Below are positions 9,481 to 17,810 of a DNA stretch of 64,000 nucleotides, piece by piece (position 1 is the stretch's first letter; each line of letters opens with the position of its first letter). The DNA is taken from assembly GCF_025961315.1 (NCBI RefSeq), contig NZ_JAOQNK010000001.1, forward strand, positions 3,782,001 to 3,846,000, given 5' to 3'. Position numbers and translations under genes: made by a program. The notes under the pieces are model-generated. The model ran no database searches. It was not told the DNA's origin and saw only the letters and a program-made list of their open reading frames with translations. The stretch comes from Sphingobacterium kitahiroshimense. Its GTDB lineage: Bacteria > Bacteroidota > Bacteroidia > Sphingobacteriales > Sphingobacteriaceae.

Positions 9481-9521
9481 AACAAAGAAGGGGCTTATTA
9501 TTGATAAGCCCCTTCTTTGTT
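9481..9521. terminator. Bidirectional terminator between convergent genes
   Basis: A perfect 18-bp stem (9481-9498 with 9504-9521) with a 5-base loop lies between the GH3 gene (plus) and the tail-specific protease gene (minus). The AACAAAG/CTTTGTT outer stem gives T-rich ends in both directions. Confidence 0.85.
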
Positions 9522-9537
9522 ATGGATAGAAATATAT

Positions 9538-11658
9538 TTATTTTTTTTCTTGGATGATCATATCTGTCATCACTTTAGCACTTTCATCCTGTACAAAGTC
9601 AAATTCCATTTTAGGTTGTGGCTTGCCCTCTTCCCATAAAGGTAGCCCTCTTTGTTTCAGTAAAGCATTCACACGATCTCTATTTTTCTTCTGAAAATCA
9701 TCACGCTCTTTTTTAAACTTATCGAGTTGTAATGGAATTTTAGTTCCCTCGTCGCGTTTTTCGAAGGTTGCAATATCTTCCAGTAAAAACTTGTATTCAG
9801 TCGAGTTTTTCATTCTCGCTTCGTGTTCTTGTTCTAGTTTTTTGTTCAATGCTGTTAAGTCCGCTACTTTTTTATATGTACTTGATTTGATCTGATCCCA
9901 AGGTAAAGCAGAAGGCTCGGAACTCTCACCGAATTTTTCTGCAGAATACTGCGTTGGGAATGTCACATCGGGACTTACACCTTTATGTTGTGTGCTGCTA
10001 CCATTTACACGGTAGAATTTTCCTAATGTAATATTGATCTGACCATATTCTGGTGCACCATTTGGTGTATCAGGATCTTTTTCGTTTTGTGCTTTTAATA
10101 ATAATTTACTTGTAGGACTGATCACACGTGCCATATCAACAGCAGATTGTACTGTACCTTTACCGTATGATTGAGAACCTAAGATAACACCGCGGCCATA
10201 ATCTTGTATTGCTCCAGCAAAGATTTCAGACGCTGAAGCGGAGAAACGGTTGATCATAACACCCAGTGGACCATCCCATGAAACGCCTGCGTTTCTATCT
10301 TCTTCCACATCGATGGTATTTCGGACATCACGTACCTGTACTACTGGTCCTTTGTCAATAAATAAACCTGTCAGGTCGATAGCTTCCGGAAGTGACCCAC
10401 CACCATTGAAACGTAAATCAATCAAAACTGCATCAACTTTTTCCTGTTTTAAGGTATCCAGCAATAAGCGCACATCGCGGGTCGTACTTTTATAGTTTGG
10501 ATCACGCTTACGGTATGCTTCAAAATCCATGTAAAATTTTGGTATGTTGATGACACCAACACGATAATTCTTGCCATCAGCACCTTTAACAGTTAAGATT
10601 TCTTTTTTCGCAGATTCTTCTGCTACTACAATTCGCTCTCTTGTTAATGAGACTATTTTCGGGTGAGATCCAACCGGCTGACCAGCAGGTAGAATTTTTA
10701 AACGAACAATTGTTCCTGCAGGACCTTTGATTTTAGCTACTGCTGCATCTAATCTCCAGCCAATGATATCCTCAAATTCGCCATCTTTCCCTTGTGCCAC
10801 ACCAACGATTTTGTCATCAATGGCTAAGCTTTTATCTTTAAATATCGGTCCGCCAGGAATGATTTCACTAATAGTCACCATTTCATTGTCTATTGTCAAT
10901 CGTGCACCGATACCTTCAAATGTATTAGCCATACCTTCATTGAAAGCCTGTGCAAATGATGGGTTGAAATACGATGTATGTGGATCAACCGCATCAGTTA
11001 ATGAAGTCATGATTACTTGGAATGCATCATTTGAATTTATTTTCTTTCCCTGAGAAATTAAATTGTTATATCTTTTGCGAAGGGTTTCCTTCTGTTTAGT
11101 TTCTGTACTATCTGTTTTTTTAACAGTTGTCATTTCCAGATTCAGCAAATCATATTTCACACGGTGTTTCCATTGCGTATCAGCTTCTGCTGTGTTTTTG
11201 AACCAGCCTAACTTCTCACGGCTTGGTAAATAGCTTTCATCGATCGTGAAGTCTTGTTTTACATCTACTTGCTTCAACGCATATTGCATGCGTTCTAAGT
11301 AGCGTTTAGAGTATACATTGAAAATATGAAAAGGAGCAGATAGGTCACCATTACGGAAATCCTGTGCGATTGAATTTCGGTATTGCTGAAACTCGTCGAT
11401 ATCAGATTGCAACAAGTAGTTTTTCCCCTGATCTAAAGATTTAATTAAGTTATCAAATACGATTTTAGATATGGAATCATTCAGCTGTACTTTTTTATAA
11501 CTGGTCGATTCTAAAAGTCCAGCAACTTCTTTTGCTATGACTTCGTGTTGCGCGCTAGGCTTTAGACCTCCCTCTACTTCGCTTAAATTAACACGGGGCT
11601 TCGAGCCACAGGAGACAATTGAAATAACAAAAAGGGTGAATATTAGCTTTTTAAACAT
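9538..11658 (-). CDS. prc: Tail-specific (C-terminal processing) protease, S41A
   Basis: This is a 706-residue periplasmic protease of the Prc/Tsp type that cleaves proteins from their C-termini. It starts with a lipoprotein signal (MFKKLIF...SIVSCGSK). A helical N-terminal region is followed by a PDZ domain (around IIPGGPIFKDKSL) and the S41 domain. The catalytic serine is in FSASASEIF (near residue 475) and the lysine is in SQSYGKGTVQ (near residue 500). A C-terminal charged region of the DUF3340 type follows. An in-frame start 8 codons upstream (11682) is less likely because the signal peptide begins at MFKKLIF. The gene is monocistronic. Substrates are unknown. Confidence 0.94.
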   Translation of the reverse strand: MFKKLIFTLFVISIVSCGSKPRVNLSEVEGGLKPSAQHEVIAKEVAGLLESTSYKKVQLNDSISKIVFDNLIKSLDQGKNYLLQSDIDEFQQYRNSIAQDFRNGDLSAPFHIFNVYSKRYLERMQYALKQVDVKQDFTIDESYLPSREKLGWFKNTAEADTQWKHRVKYDLLNLEMTTVKKTDSTETKQKETLRKRYNNLISQGKKINSNDAFQVIMTSLTDAVDPHTSYFNPSFAQAFNEGMANTFEGIGARLTIDNEMVTISEIIPGGPIFKDKSLAIDDKIVGVAQGKDGEFEDIIGWRLDAAVAKIKGPAGTIVRLKILPAGQPVGSHPKIVSLTRERIVVAEESAKKEILTVKGADGKNYRVGVINIPKFYMDFEAYRKRDPNYKSTTRDVRLLLDTLKQEKVDAVLIDLRFNGGGSLPEAIDLTGLFIDKGPVVQVRDVRNTIDVEEDRNAGVSWDGPLGVMINRFSASASEIFAGAIQDYGRGVILGSQSYGKGTVQSAVDMARVISPTSKLLLKAQNEKDPDTPNGAPEYGQINITLGKFYRVNGSSTQHKGVSPDVTFPTQYSAEKFGESSEPSALPWDQIKSSTYKKVADLTALNKKLEQEHEARMKNSTEYKFLLEDIATFEKRDEGTKIPLQLDKFKKERDDFQKKNRDRVNALLKQRGLPLWEEGKPQPKMEFDFVQDESAKVMTDMIIQEKK

Positions 11659-11967
11659 ATTTTCTATAATTTTAATAGTCATTTTTATATATTGAGATAG
11701 CGCTTTAAATCCAAAGAGCTAAATTTAAATAATTTCAGTTCATAAATTTCAACAAATCAACAAATTTATTTGATATTTTAATTGAAAAATATGTACTATT
11801 TTATATTTCTTTTAATAATAACTCATTTTAATGAAGTTAAGTATGTTTTCTGAAAAACCAACCGTTCCTGTAATAATAATGTTATCTAATCAATCATTCC
11901 TAAGATAGCATCATTATATCTTGCGAATGATCGATTCAGTCTATACATAAAACTGTTTAGGAAGGCC

Positions 11968-12206
11968 CATTTATAAAACTGAAAACTAACACTAATAAAT
12001 AACCGAGTGCAACGAGCTCATTTATACCATTGAAAACTAACACTAATAAATAACCGAGTACAACGAGCTCATTTATACCATTGAAAACTAACACTAATAA
12101 ATAACCGAGTACAACGAGCTCATTTATACCATTGAAAACTAACACTAATAAATAACCGAGTACAACGAGCTCATTTATACCATTGAAAACTAACACTAAT
12201 AAATAA
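11968..12206. repeat. 51-bp tandem repeat, about 4.5 copies
   Basis: The unit beginning GAAAACTAACACTAATAAAT starts at 11981, 12032, 12083, 12134 and 12185, exactly 51 bases apart. The last copy is cut short at about 12205, and a diverged half copy precedes the first. Copies differ by about one base (GTGCAAC against GTACAAC). Each unit contains the core CCGAGTACAACGAGCTCATT. There are no spacers, so it is not a CRISPR array. The array ends 10 bases before the dienelactone hydrolase start. A related single copy lies at 17621-17652. The 285 bases between the protease gene and the array hold nothing else I can identify. Confidence 0.95.
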
Positions 12207-12215
12207 TTTTTTCTT

Positions 12216-12953
12216 ATGAAAGCCTTAATAATGACAATCATATGTTTTTGTGTCACAGAAACGAGTTTCGGTCAGCTTAAGCCTGTGCGTTACTCCGACG
12301 GAGACCAGGCATTAGCTGGTTTAGTAAATACAGATGCAGGCGAGGGTGCTCCTGGAGTTTTGATTCTCCCTGCTTGGATGGGTATTGACGATGAAGCGAC
12401 ACAGGCGGCAGTACAGCTCAGCAAGGAAGGTTATATTACATTTGTTGCAGACATCTACGGAGAAGGAAATAAACCCACTACTGCTGCTGAAGCGGGGCAA
12501 CAGGCTGGAAAGTATAAGAACGATCCTGAAGCATATCAGAGAAGGATCCGTTTAGCACTAGAACAACTTGTAAAAGCTGGAGCAAGTCCACGTCGTTTGG
12601 CTGTGATCGGCTATTGTTTCGGTGGTACGGGAGCGCTTGAGGCGGCTAGGGCCGGTATGGAAGTGCAAGGTGTTGTTTCCATACATGGCAACCTTGGTAA
12701 AGGTAACCGTCCAGATGGCCCCATCAAAACCAAAATACTGGTTCTACATGGCGCTGCAGATCCTCATGTATCTCCGGAAGAGATCGCTAATTTCAGAAAA
12801 GAGGTGGAGCATGCAGGAGCAGATTGGCAAATGATCTATTATGCGGCCGCAAAACATGCCTTTACCAATCCTGCCAGTAGTGATTTCGAACCTTTAGCAG
12901 CGCAGCGTTCGTGGAAACATCTACTCATATTCTTACAGGAAATATTGAAATAA
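12216..12953 (+). CDS. Dienelactone hydrolase family protein, exported
   Basis: This is a 245-residue alpha/beta hydrolase. A short N-terminal signal peptide (hydrophobic residues 3-18, cut near SFGQ) suggests export, whereas classical dienelactone hydrolases are cytoplasmic. The catalytic triad is visible: Cys134 in GYCFGGTG, Asp182 in HGAADPHV and His214 in AKHAFTNP. A cysteine rather than serine nucleophile is the family hallmark. The physiological substrate is unknown. The 51-bp tandem repeat array occupies the position where its promoter should be, so expression may depend on the copy number. It converges on the TPR gene with an overlapping hairpin terminator. Confidence 0.9.
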   Translation: MKALIMTIICFCVTETSFGQLKPVRYSDGDQALAGLVNTDAGEGAPGVLILPAWMGIDDEATQAAVQLSKEGYITFVADIYGEGNKPTTAAEAGQQAGKYKNDPEAYQRRIRLALEQLVKAGASPRRLAVIGYCFGGTGALEAARAGMEVQGVVSIHGNLGKGNRPDGPIKTKILVLHGAADPHVSPEEIANFRKEVEHAGADWQMIYYAAAKHAFTNPASSDFEPLAAQRSWKHLLIFLQEILK

Positions 12954-12974
12954 AAGCTTGAAATCTATTCAGAT

Positions 12975-13024
12975 CATTCAAGCAGGTTACAGCTTCATTT
13001 ATAAATCTTTAACCTGCTTGAATG
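12975..13024. terminator. Hairpin between convergent genes, overlapping a coding end
   Basis: A perfect 15-bp stem (12975-12989 with 13010-13024) encloses a 20-base loop. It is placed to end transcription from both sides. One arm and part of the loop are inside the last codons of the minus-strand TPR gene. Confidence 0.7.
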
Positions 13025-14120
13025 TCGCTTTTAAGGTTGTGAAGTTTTGATAAGTTTTATCAGCCTCTTCAAAGTCTTTTAGATGTATGTACACTTCACC
13101 AAGTTTATCTAATACAGCGAGCTCAAGGGGTACATTTTTCCTTTCGCGGGCTAGTAGAAGCGTAGATAAAAATTCTTTTTTGGCTATTTTAAAGTTTTTA
13201 TCTAACAATTTTGATGAAGCCAGCAGATATTCAATTGCCGGTAACTCATTTGTGATCTTTTTATTTTCTGCTAGTTGCTGTGCCTGAAGTAGAAACCATT
13301 GTGCCTCCGTGTATTTATTTTGCTCAAAATAAACCTGTGCTAATTGCTCCCAGGCAATTATTTTATCTTCATAAGCTTTCGCTTTATTATAGAGCGGTAT
13401 CGCTTTTCTGATGATATTTTGTTCGGCTTCATGATAATTTCTCTTGCCACTTTTGGCTAATGCTATTTGCATCCAGGCATTTGCTTGGTCATGATAGTCT
13501 TTAGATTGAACTGCCAGATTTAAATTTTCCTGAGCTACAACACTAGCTTTTTCAAAATTACCGGAATAAAGTAGCACTGCCGCTAAGTTTTGATGTAAGA
13601 CAATACGATCCAGTTTATTGCTTTCTTTTGCCGCAATCAGGATTGCATTTTCAAAATAGGAAATTGCTTGATCGGGTAAATTATTATTGATTGCAAATAG
13701 CCCTGCTTCATTTACTAGCGCGAGGTTTACTTGATCATCGTAATTTTGTCTGATGCGGTTCAAGAGTTCATTCCATGTTGCTAAGTCCGTAGGTTCTGGT
13801 TTCATTAAATATTGAAACCGTCCTATATTCGGTAGACTATTAACTTGGGTGAGTAACGTTTTATAGCGAAGTTCTTGAGCAATCTTTTTAGCATAATCTT
13901 TTCTCATATTGCTATCAAATATGTCAATCAATTGCTCCGTTCTTGACTTAGGTGGCGGGACAAAATATACCTTTGGACCTATTCCTTTGAAATTACTGTT
14001 ATACTTTGTTATTGAACCAGTATAATCTTTGGTTAATTCCTGCGCATAAGACACGAAGCATAATGCCACTATATAAGCACTACTGAGAAAGGCTATTTTC
14101 CAAAATTTCTTTTTAATCAT
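12999..14120 (-). CDS. Exported tetratricopeptide-repeat protein
   Basis: This is a 373-residue protein with an N-terminal signal peptide (hydrophobic residues 6-22, cut near SYAQ). The rest is almost entirely helical and fits TPR-type pairs, for example ALVNEAGLFAINNNLPDQAI, LAAVLLYSGNFEKA, WEQLAQVYFEQNKYTEAQ and LDKLGEVYIHLKDFEEADK. It should act as a periplasmic or secreted protein-binding scaffold. A Met 11 codons upstream (14153) is possible but would add polar residues before the signal peptide. There is no operon partner, and its binding partner is unknown. Confidence 0.88.
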   Translation of the reverse strand: MIKKKFWKIAFLSSAYIVALCFVSYAQELTKDYTGSITKYNSNFKGIGPKVYFVPPPKSRTEQLIDIFDSNMRKDYAKKIAQELRYKTLLTQVNSLPNIGRFQYLMKPEPTDLATWNELLNRIRQNYDDQVNLALVNEAGLFAINNNLPDQAISYFENAILIAAKESNKLDRIVLHQNLAAVLLYSGNFEKASVVAQENLNLAVQSKDYHDQANAWMQIALAKSGKRNYHEAEQNIIRKAIPLYNKAKAYEDKIIAWEQLAQVYFEQNKYTEAQWFLLQAQQLAENKKITNELPAIEYLLASSKLLDKNFKIAKKEFLSTLLLARERKNVPLELAVLDKLGEVYIHLKDFEEADKTYQNFTTLKATFKQVKDL

Positions 14121-14278
14121 GTATAATACCTGCTGTTGGTGAGGATATTGCAAATATGACGAAAAAATATGTGAAATATTGTTAAAGTGTTGTTCAGAAT
14201 AGGTTTCAGTTTCTTTTTAAAGATACTCCAAACGATCTTTAGCTTGTTTTAGTTATAATAATGAAAAAGTCCTTAAGT

Positions 14279-14318
14279 ACAATTTAATATGATTTGAGAA
14301 AAAATCATATTAAATTGT
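14279..14318. repeat. AT-rich 17-bp inverted repeat in a divergent gap
   Basis: The gap 14121-14540 between the divergent TPR and sulfatase genes has a perfect 17-bp inverted repeat (14279-14295 with 14302-14318) with a 6-base loop. It has no following T run, so a terminator role is doubtful; it could be an operator or the scar of an element. Otherwise the 420-base gap shows no gene. Confidence 0.65.
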
Positions 14319-14540
14319 AACTTTTTGATGGATAAGCGCAATTTGTAACGATCAAATTTTAAGCTTTCAAATGTGTTCTTTAATTTCGGATCCGGATCAC
14401 CCATATGAACTATTAATCTGTATTGATGATTTGCAATCTAGGCGAGCAGTATGGCTTTTGCTCCACCATTTATCTATGTCTAAGATGTCCTCTTTTTTTC
14501 TGTATTAAACTAAGGACATGAATTATAAAAAACCACTAAA

Positions 14541-15956
14541 ATGAAAAAACCAGCACTATTTGCGTTATTTTTTGCACTGAGTAGTATCGCAATAGCACAA
14601 AAGAAAACCGATCGCCCCAATATTGTATTTATAATGGCAGATGACCTGGGTTATGGTGATTTAGGAGCTTATGGACAGCAGATTATTGAAACGAAACATC
14701 TGGATGCTTTAGCAAAGGAGGGGATGCGTTTTGATAATTTTTATGCAGGAACTTCAGTTTGTGCTCCATCCCGATCTGCATTGATGACAGGCCAACATAC
14801 CGGTCATACGCCTGTCCGAGGCAATAAAGAATTGGAGCCAGAAGGGCAGCTACCTTTAGCTGATTCGGTGCAAACGATCGCCATGTTGCTACAAAAAGCA
14901 GGTTACGCGACTGGTGCATTCGGAAAATGGGGCCTCGGTATGGTGGACACCTATGGATCGCCTCGTAATAAAGGTTTTGATGAGTTTTATGGCTACAACT
15001 GCCAACGTCAATCGCACCGTTATTATCCGACACACCTGTGGCATAATCAAGAACGTATTGAGCTTGAGGGTAATGGTTTATTGGCAAAAGGGCAGTATGC
15101 TCCTGAATTGATCCAAGAAAAAGCATTGGAATTTATTGATAATAATAAGGATAAACCATTTTTCTTATATGTACCCACGGTCTTGCCTCATGCCGAGTTA
15201 TCCGGGCCTAACGATCAATATTATGAGCAATATGCCAACAAGTTTGAAGAAAAAGCACATAAAGGAAATGATTACGGACTAAAAGCTACGATTCCAGGAT
15301 ATGCTTCTGTTGCTAAGCCAAGGGCTACTTACGCCAGTATGGTGAGCCGTATGGATGCACAGGTTGGACAGATCATTGCTAAGTTAAAGGACCTAAGTTT
15401 GTTAGATAATACGATTATCGTTTTTACAAGTGATAATGGTGCACATCGTGAAGGTGGTGCAGATCCCGACTTTTTCAACAGTTCGGCAGGTTTACGAGGT
15501 TATAAACGTGATCTATATGAGGGTGGTGTAAAAACTCCTTTCATTGTTTATTGGCAAGGAAAAGTTGCTCCTGGCACTACCTCCAATTATTTAGGAGCAT
15601 TCTGGGATGTCCTGCCGACTTTAGCTGAAGTGGCAAAAGCAGGTAAACCGCAATATACAGATGGTCTTTCTTTTGTTCCGACATTATTGGGAAAACCTAA
15701 AAAGCAAAAGCAGCATGATTACCTATATTGGGAGTTTCATGAAGATGGCGGCCGTCAAGCAGTGCGTCAAGGTGACTGGAAATTGATTTTGCAAAAAGTG
15801 AGAAGTGGAAATCCTGTTGCTGAACTGTATAATTTAAAACAAGATCCTAAAGAGCAAAATAATTTGGCGACGAGTAACGCGAAAAAAGTAGAAGAATTAC
15901 GTAAGATCATCGCGAAAGCACATGTGGAAACGAGTGATTTTCCTTTAGTTAGATAG
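14541..15956 (+). CDS. Exported sulfatase (arylsulfatase A type)
   Basis: This 471-residue enzyme hydrolyses sulfate esters, probably from glycans, in the periplasm. It has a signal peptide (residues 1-19, ending IAIAQ). The formylglycine signature is CAPSRSALMTG with Cys74, the residue that an anaerobic or FGly-generating enzyme must oxidise. Metal ligands MADDLG (Asp34, Asp35) and the late TSDNGAH motif are present. The C-terminal region (QAVRQGDWKLIL; ELYNLKQDPKEQNNLA) is typical of the family. It is transcribed alone. A sulfatase-maturing enzyme is not in the window. Confidence 0.95.
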   Translation: MKKPALFALFFALSSIAIAQKKTDRPNIVFIMADDLGYGDLGAYGQQIIETKHLDALAKEGMRFDNFYAGTSVCAPSRSALMTGQHTGHTPVRGNKELEPEGQLPLADSVQTIAMLLQKAGYATGAFGKWGLGMVDTYGSPRNKGFDEFYGYNCQRQSHRYYPTHLWHNQERIELEGNGLLAKGQYAPELIQEKALEFIDNNKDKPFFLYVPTVLPHAELSGPNDQYYEQYANKFEEKAHKGNDYGLKATIPGYASVAKPRATYASMVSRMDAQVGQIIAKLKDLSLLDNTIIVFTSDNGAHREGGADPDFFNSSAGLRGYKRDLYEGGVKTPFIVYWQGKVAPGTTSNYLGAFWDVLPTLAEVAKAGKPQYTDGLSFVPTLLGKPKKQKQHDYLYWEFHEDGGRQAVRQGDWKLILQKVRSGNPVAELYNLKQDPKEQNNLATSNAKKVEELRKIIAKAHVETSDFPLVR

Positions 15957-15959
15957 GGT

Positions 15960-16026
15960 GTTAGATGGTTAGATAAGGAGGTTAGAAAGTTAGAATGTCT
16001 AACTTTCTAACTTTCTAACTTTTTTT
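15960..16026. terminator. Repeat-derived hairpin terminator
   Basis: The 70-base gap between convergent genes is made of TTAGAAAG-like words. A 14-bp stem (15981-15994 with 15998-16011) is followed by T-rich sequence ending in seven T. The same GTTAGAAAGTTAGA words recur near 20,600 and 31,700. Confidence 0.7.
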
Positions 16027-16029
16027 ATA

Positions 16030-17607
16030 TTACTTAATCATCACATGTGGCTGTTGATGATAGGTTTCGCTTTTATAGAAACGGATCAGAAAATCAATCG
16101 TTTCACTGTTTAGTGGATAGAAAAACTGCTCATTGATTTCCTTTTCATATAATTCGTAATAGTGTTGTACAAGTCCAACGGAGTAAAATTTCTGAACCAG
16201 GAGCTGCAATAGATTTTGCGCATAATTGACTGGTTCGTTTTCATTTTCGACAAAATACGGATTATTCTGAAGCGGGAATAGCGTTTCGATTCCACCAAAA
16301 AATTCCAGGCCAATTTTAGCATTATAGAATGCCGTAACTGGAGTAGCTCTTGCCTCATTCGGATTTTCAACCTCTTCGATTAGCGGAAGCCCCACCTGCT
16401 CGCGGTACGTATTGGTCAGGTTGTGGATATAGCTGCTGATTTCAGATTCTTCCATAAATGCCAGCTGGCCTTGATGTTTTTTAACAAACAGTTCCTTGAG
16501 GTCTGCGACTTGTTGTGATGCCTTTTCGATAAGTGTTGTTTTTTGATACAAAGCTTCGACAACATATGCTTGATCCATTTCTTGGTCTGAATTTAAGTCA
16601 ATCTGATCCCTTTCGACAGCAGACATCATACCCGATAGGTTCCAGGTCCCTTCCCATGGCACGATCTCCATATAGAAGAGTTGATCAGCAGTAGGTTCCT
16701 GAAAGTTCTGAATCGAATTTTGATTGACCAAGAAAATTTCTCCAGTTGTCAGGTGTTTCAATTCTAAACGGCCCTCTTCCACTTTTTTAAATTCAAAAAA
16801 GCTATCAATTCTGTTGCCGATGGTTCTTAGATTCTCATGTTGCGGATGGTTAGTATCTACAGTCGAAGCAACAAATTCACAGGATCTCAGCGCTAATAAG
16901 TGCAGGCGGAAAAAAGTGAAATGATTGTCTCGAACACGGAAAGTCATTTGATTTAAGTAGGCCGGGTCGTGCTGATAGCGTCCTAAGTCAGCGATATCCA
17001 TATGCTGCATCAAACTGTTATAATAATAACCACCGGTGATGTAATTGGTCGCAATTACCTTCTCAGCATAGTTGCGTACTTCAAGATAATTGGCATCTGT
17101 AGCTAGCGTATATTCTTTTTGTAACAGCGTATTTTCAGGTGCAGTCTCATAATACTCTTCCAAAACAGCATAAGCTAGATCGGTCACCAAAGCCAGTAAA
17201 CGGCCTTCTTTATCCAAGAAAAGGTGTGGATTACGCTCGCTGAAAAATAACCATGCAAGGACTAATACATCTTGCGGATTGATATCTTCCGGGTAATAGT
17301 CTGTTAATGCCGCATCTTCGAAAAAAGGGAGCACCTTTCCATAAATTGCCTGGTGCTCTTTTCGGAAAGCATCGAAAAGTTTTGTTCCGGAAACCACATC
17401 CTCCAGATAGCACGTCAAATAAACACTAAGTGTTTTAATCATTTCAGGTCTGATCAGGGCATCGGTTTCTTCTTCATCAAACCAAAGTGTATTTAAGGCA
17501 TCCTGTATATCATTGGCTACTTCTAAATAAAAACGATCGGCATCCGATCTTCCTTGATAAGGGTGCTGTCCTAGCCAATCCTGTATATAAATGCGGTTTT
17601 TTTTCAT
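16030..17607 (-). CDS. Conserved hypothetical protein, DUF3843-like
   Basis: This is a 525-residue cytoplasmic protein without signal peptide or membrane segments. The start MKKNRIYIQDWLGQHPY and the overall length resemble the Bacteroidota DUF3843 family as I remember it; I cannot confirm this without a search. The sequence is acidic and mostly helical, with no catalytic motif I recognise. A single copy of the repeat element found upstream of the dienelactone hydrolase lies 14-45 bases before this start. The gene is alone on its strand, and its function is unknown. Confidence 0.8.
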   Translation of the reverse strand: MKKNRIYIQDWLGQHPYQGRSDADRFYLEVANDIQDALNTLWFDEEETDALIRPEMIKTLSVYLTCYLEDVVSGTKLFDAFRKEHQAIYGKVLPFFEDAALTDYYPEDINPQDVLVLAWLFFSERNPHLFLDKEGRLLALVTDLAYAVLEEYYETAPENTLLQKEYTLATDANYLEVRNYAEKVIATNYITGGYYYNSLMQHMDIADLGRYQHDPAYLNQMTFRVRDNHFTFFRLHLLALRSCEFVASTVDTNHPQHENLRTIGNRIDSFFEFKKVEEGRLELKHLTTGEIFLVNQNSIQNFQEPTADQLFYMEIVPWEGTWNLSGMMSAVERDQIDLNSDQEMDQAYVVEALYQKTTLIEKASQQVADLKELFVKKHQGQLAFMEESEISSYIHNLTNTYREQVGLPLIEEVENPNEARATPVTAFYNAKIGLEFFGGIETLFPLQNNPYFVENENEPVNYAQNLLQLLVQKFYSVGLVQHYYELYEKEINEQFFYPLNSETIDFLIRFYKSETYHQQPHVMIK

Positions 17608-17620
17608 TAAAATTAATCAT

Positions 17621-17652
17621 TAAATGAGCTCGTTTCACTCGGTTTATTTTTC
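17621..17652 (-). repeat. Solitary copy of the 51-bp repeat core
   Basis: Read on the minus strand, CCGAGTGAAACGAGCTCATT matches the tandem array core CCGAGTGCAACGAGCTCATT with one difference, and the match extends to about 28 bases with one extra A. As in the array, it lies directly upstream of a gene and in the same direction. Confidence 0.75.
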
Positions 17653-17798
17653 GGGCAATGAAGCTATCCTAAGCCAAGTATTAAAGAGCTGTTTCAGCTC
17701 ATGTGGGTTGTATCGATTCAATGCTCATCCAAAAATAACCAAATTTTTGAATTCCATAAATTGATTGTGAAGTAAATGGACATTTGGCAATATCTTCT

Positions 17799-17806
17799 TA
17801 CTTTTG
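17799..17806 (+). promoter_or_regulatory. Possible -7 element of rarA
   Basis: TACTTTTG matches TAnnTTTG but ends only four bases before the ATG at 17811, which would give an almost leaderless mRNA. No -33 TTG is correctly spaced. It may be a chance match. Confidence 0.25.
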
Positions 17807-17810
17807 ATCT

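Noticed and set aside
11968..12206. CRISPR array
   Set aside because: Units are contiguous 51-base copies with no unique spacers, and no cas gene is nearby.
11957..12256. Minus-strand frame with 17-residue repeats over the tandem array
   Set aside because: The frame is open only because the 51-base unit is a multiple of three without stops in that frame. It has no promoter, signal or family resemblance and overlaps the start of the real plus-strand hydrolase gene.
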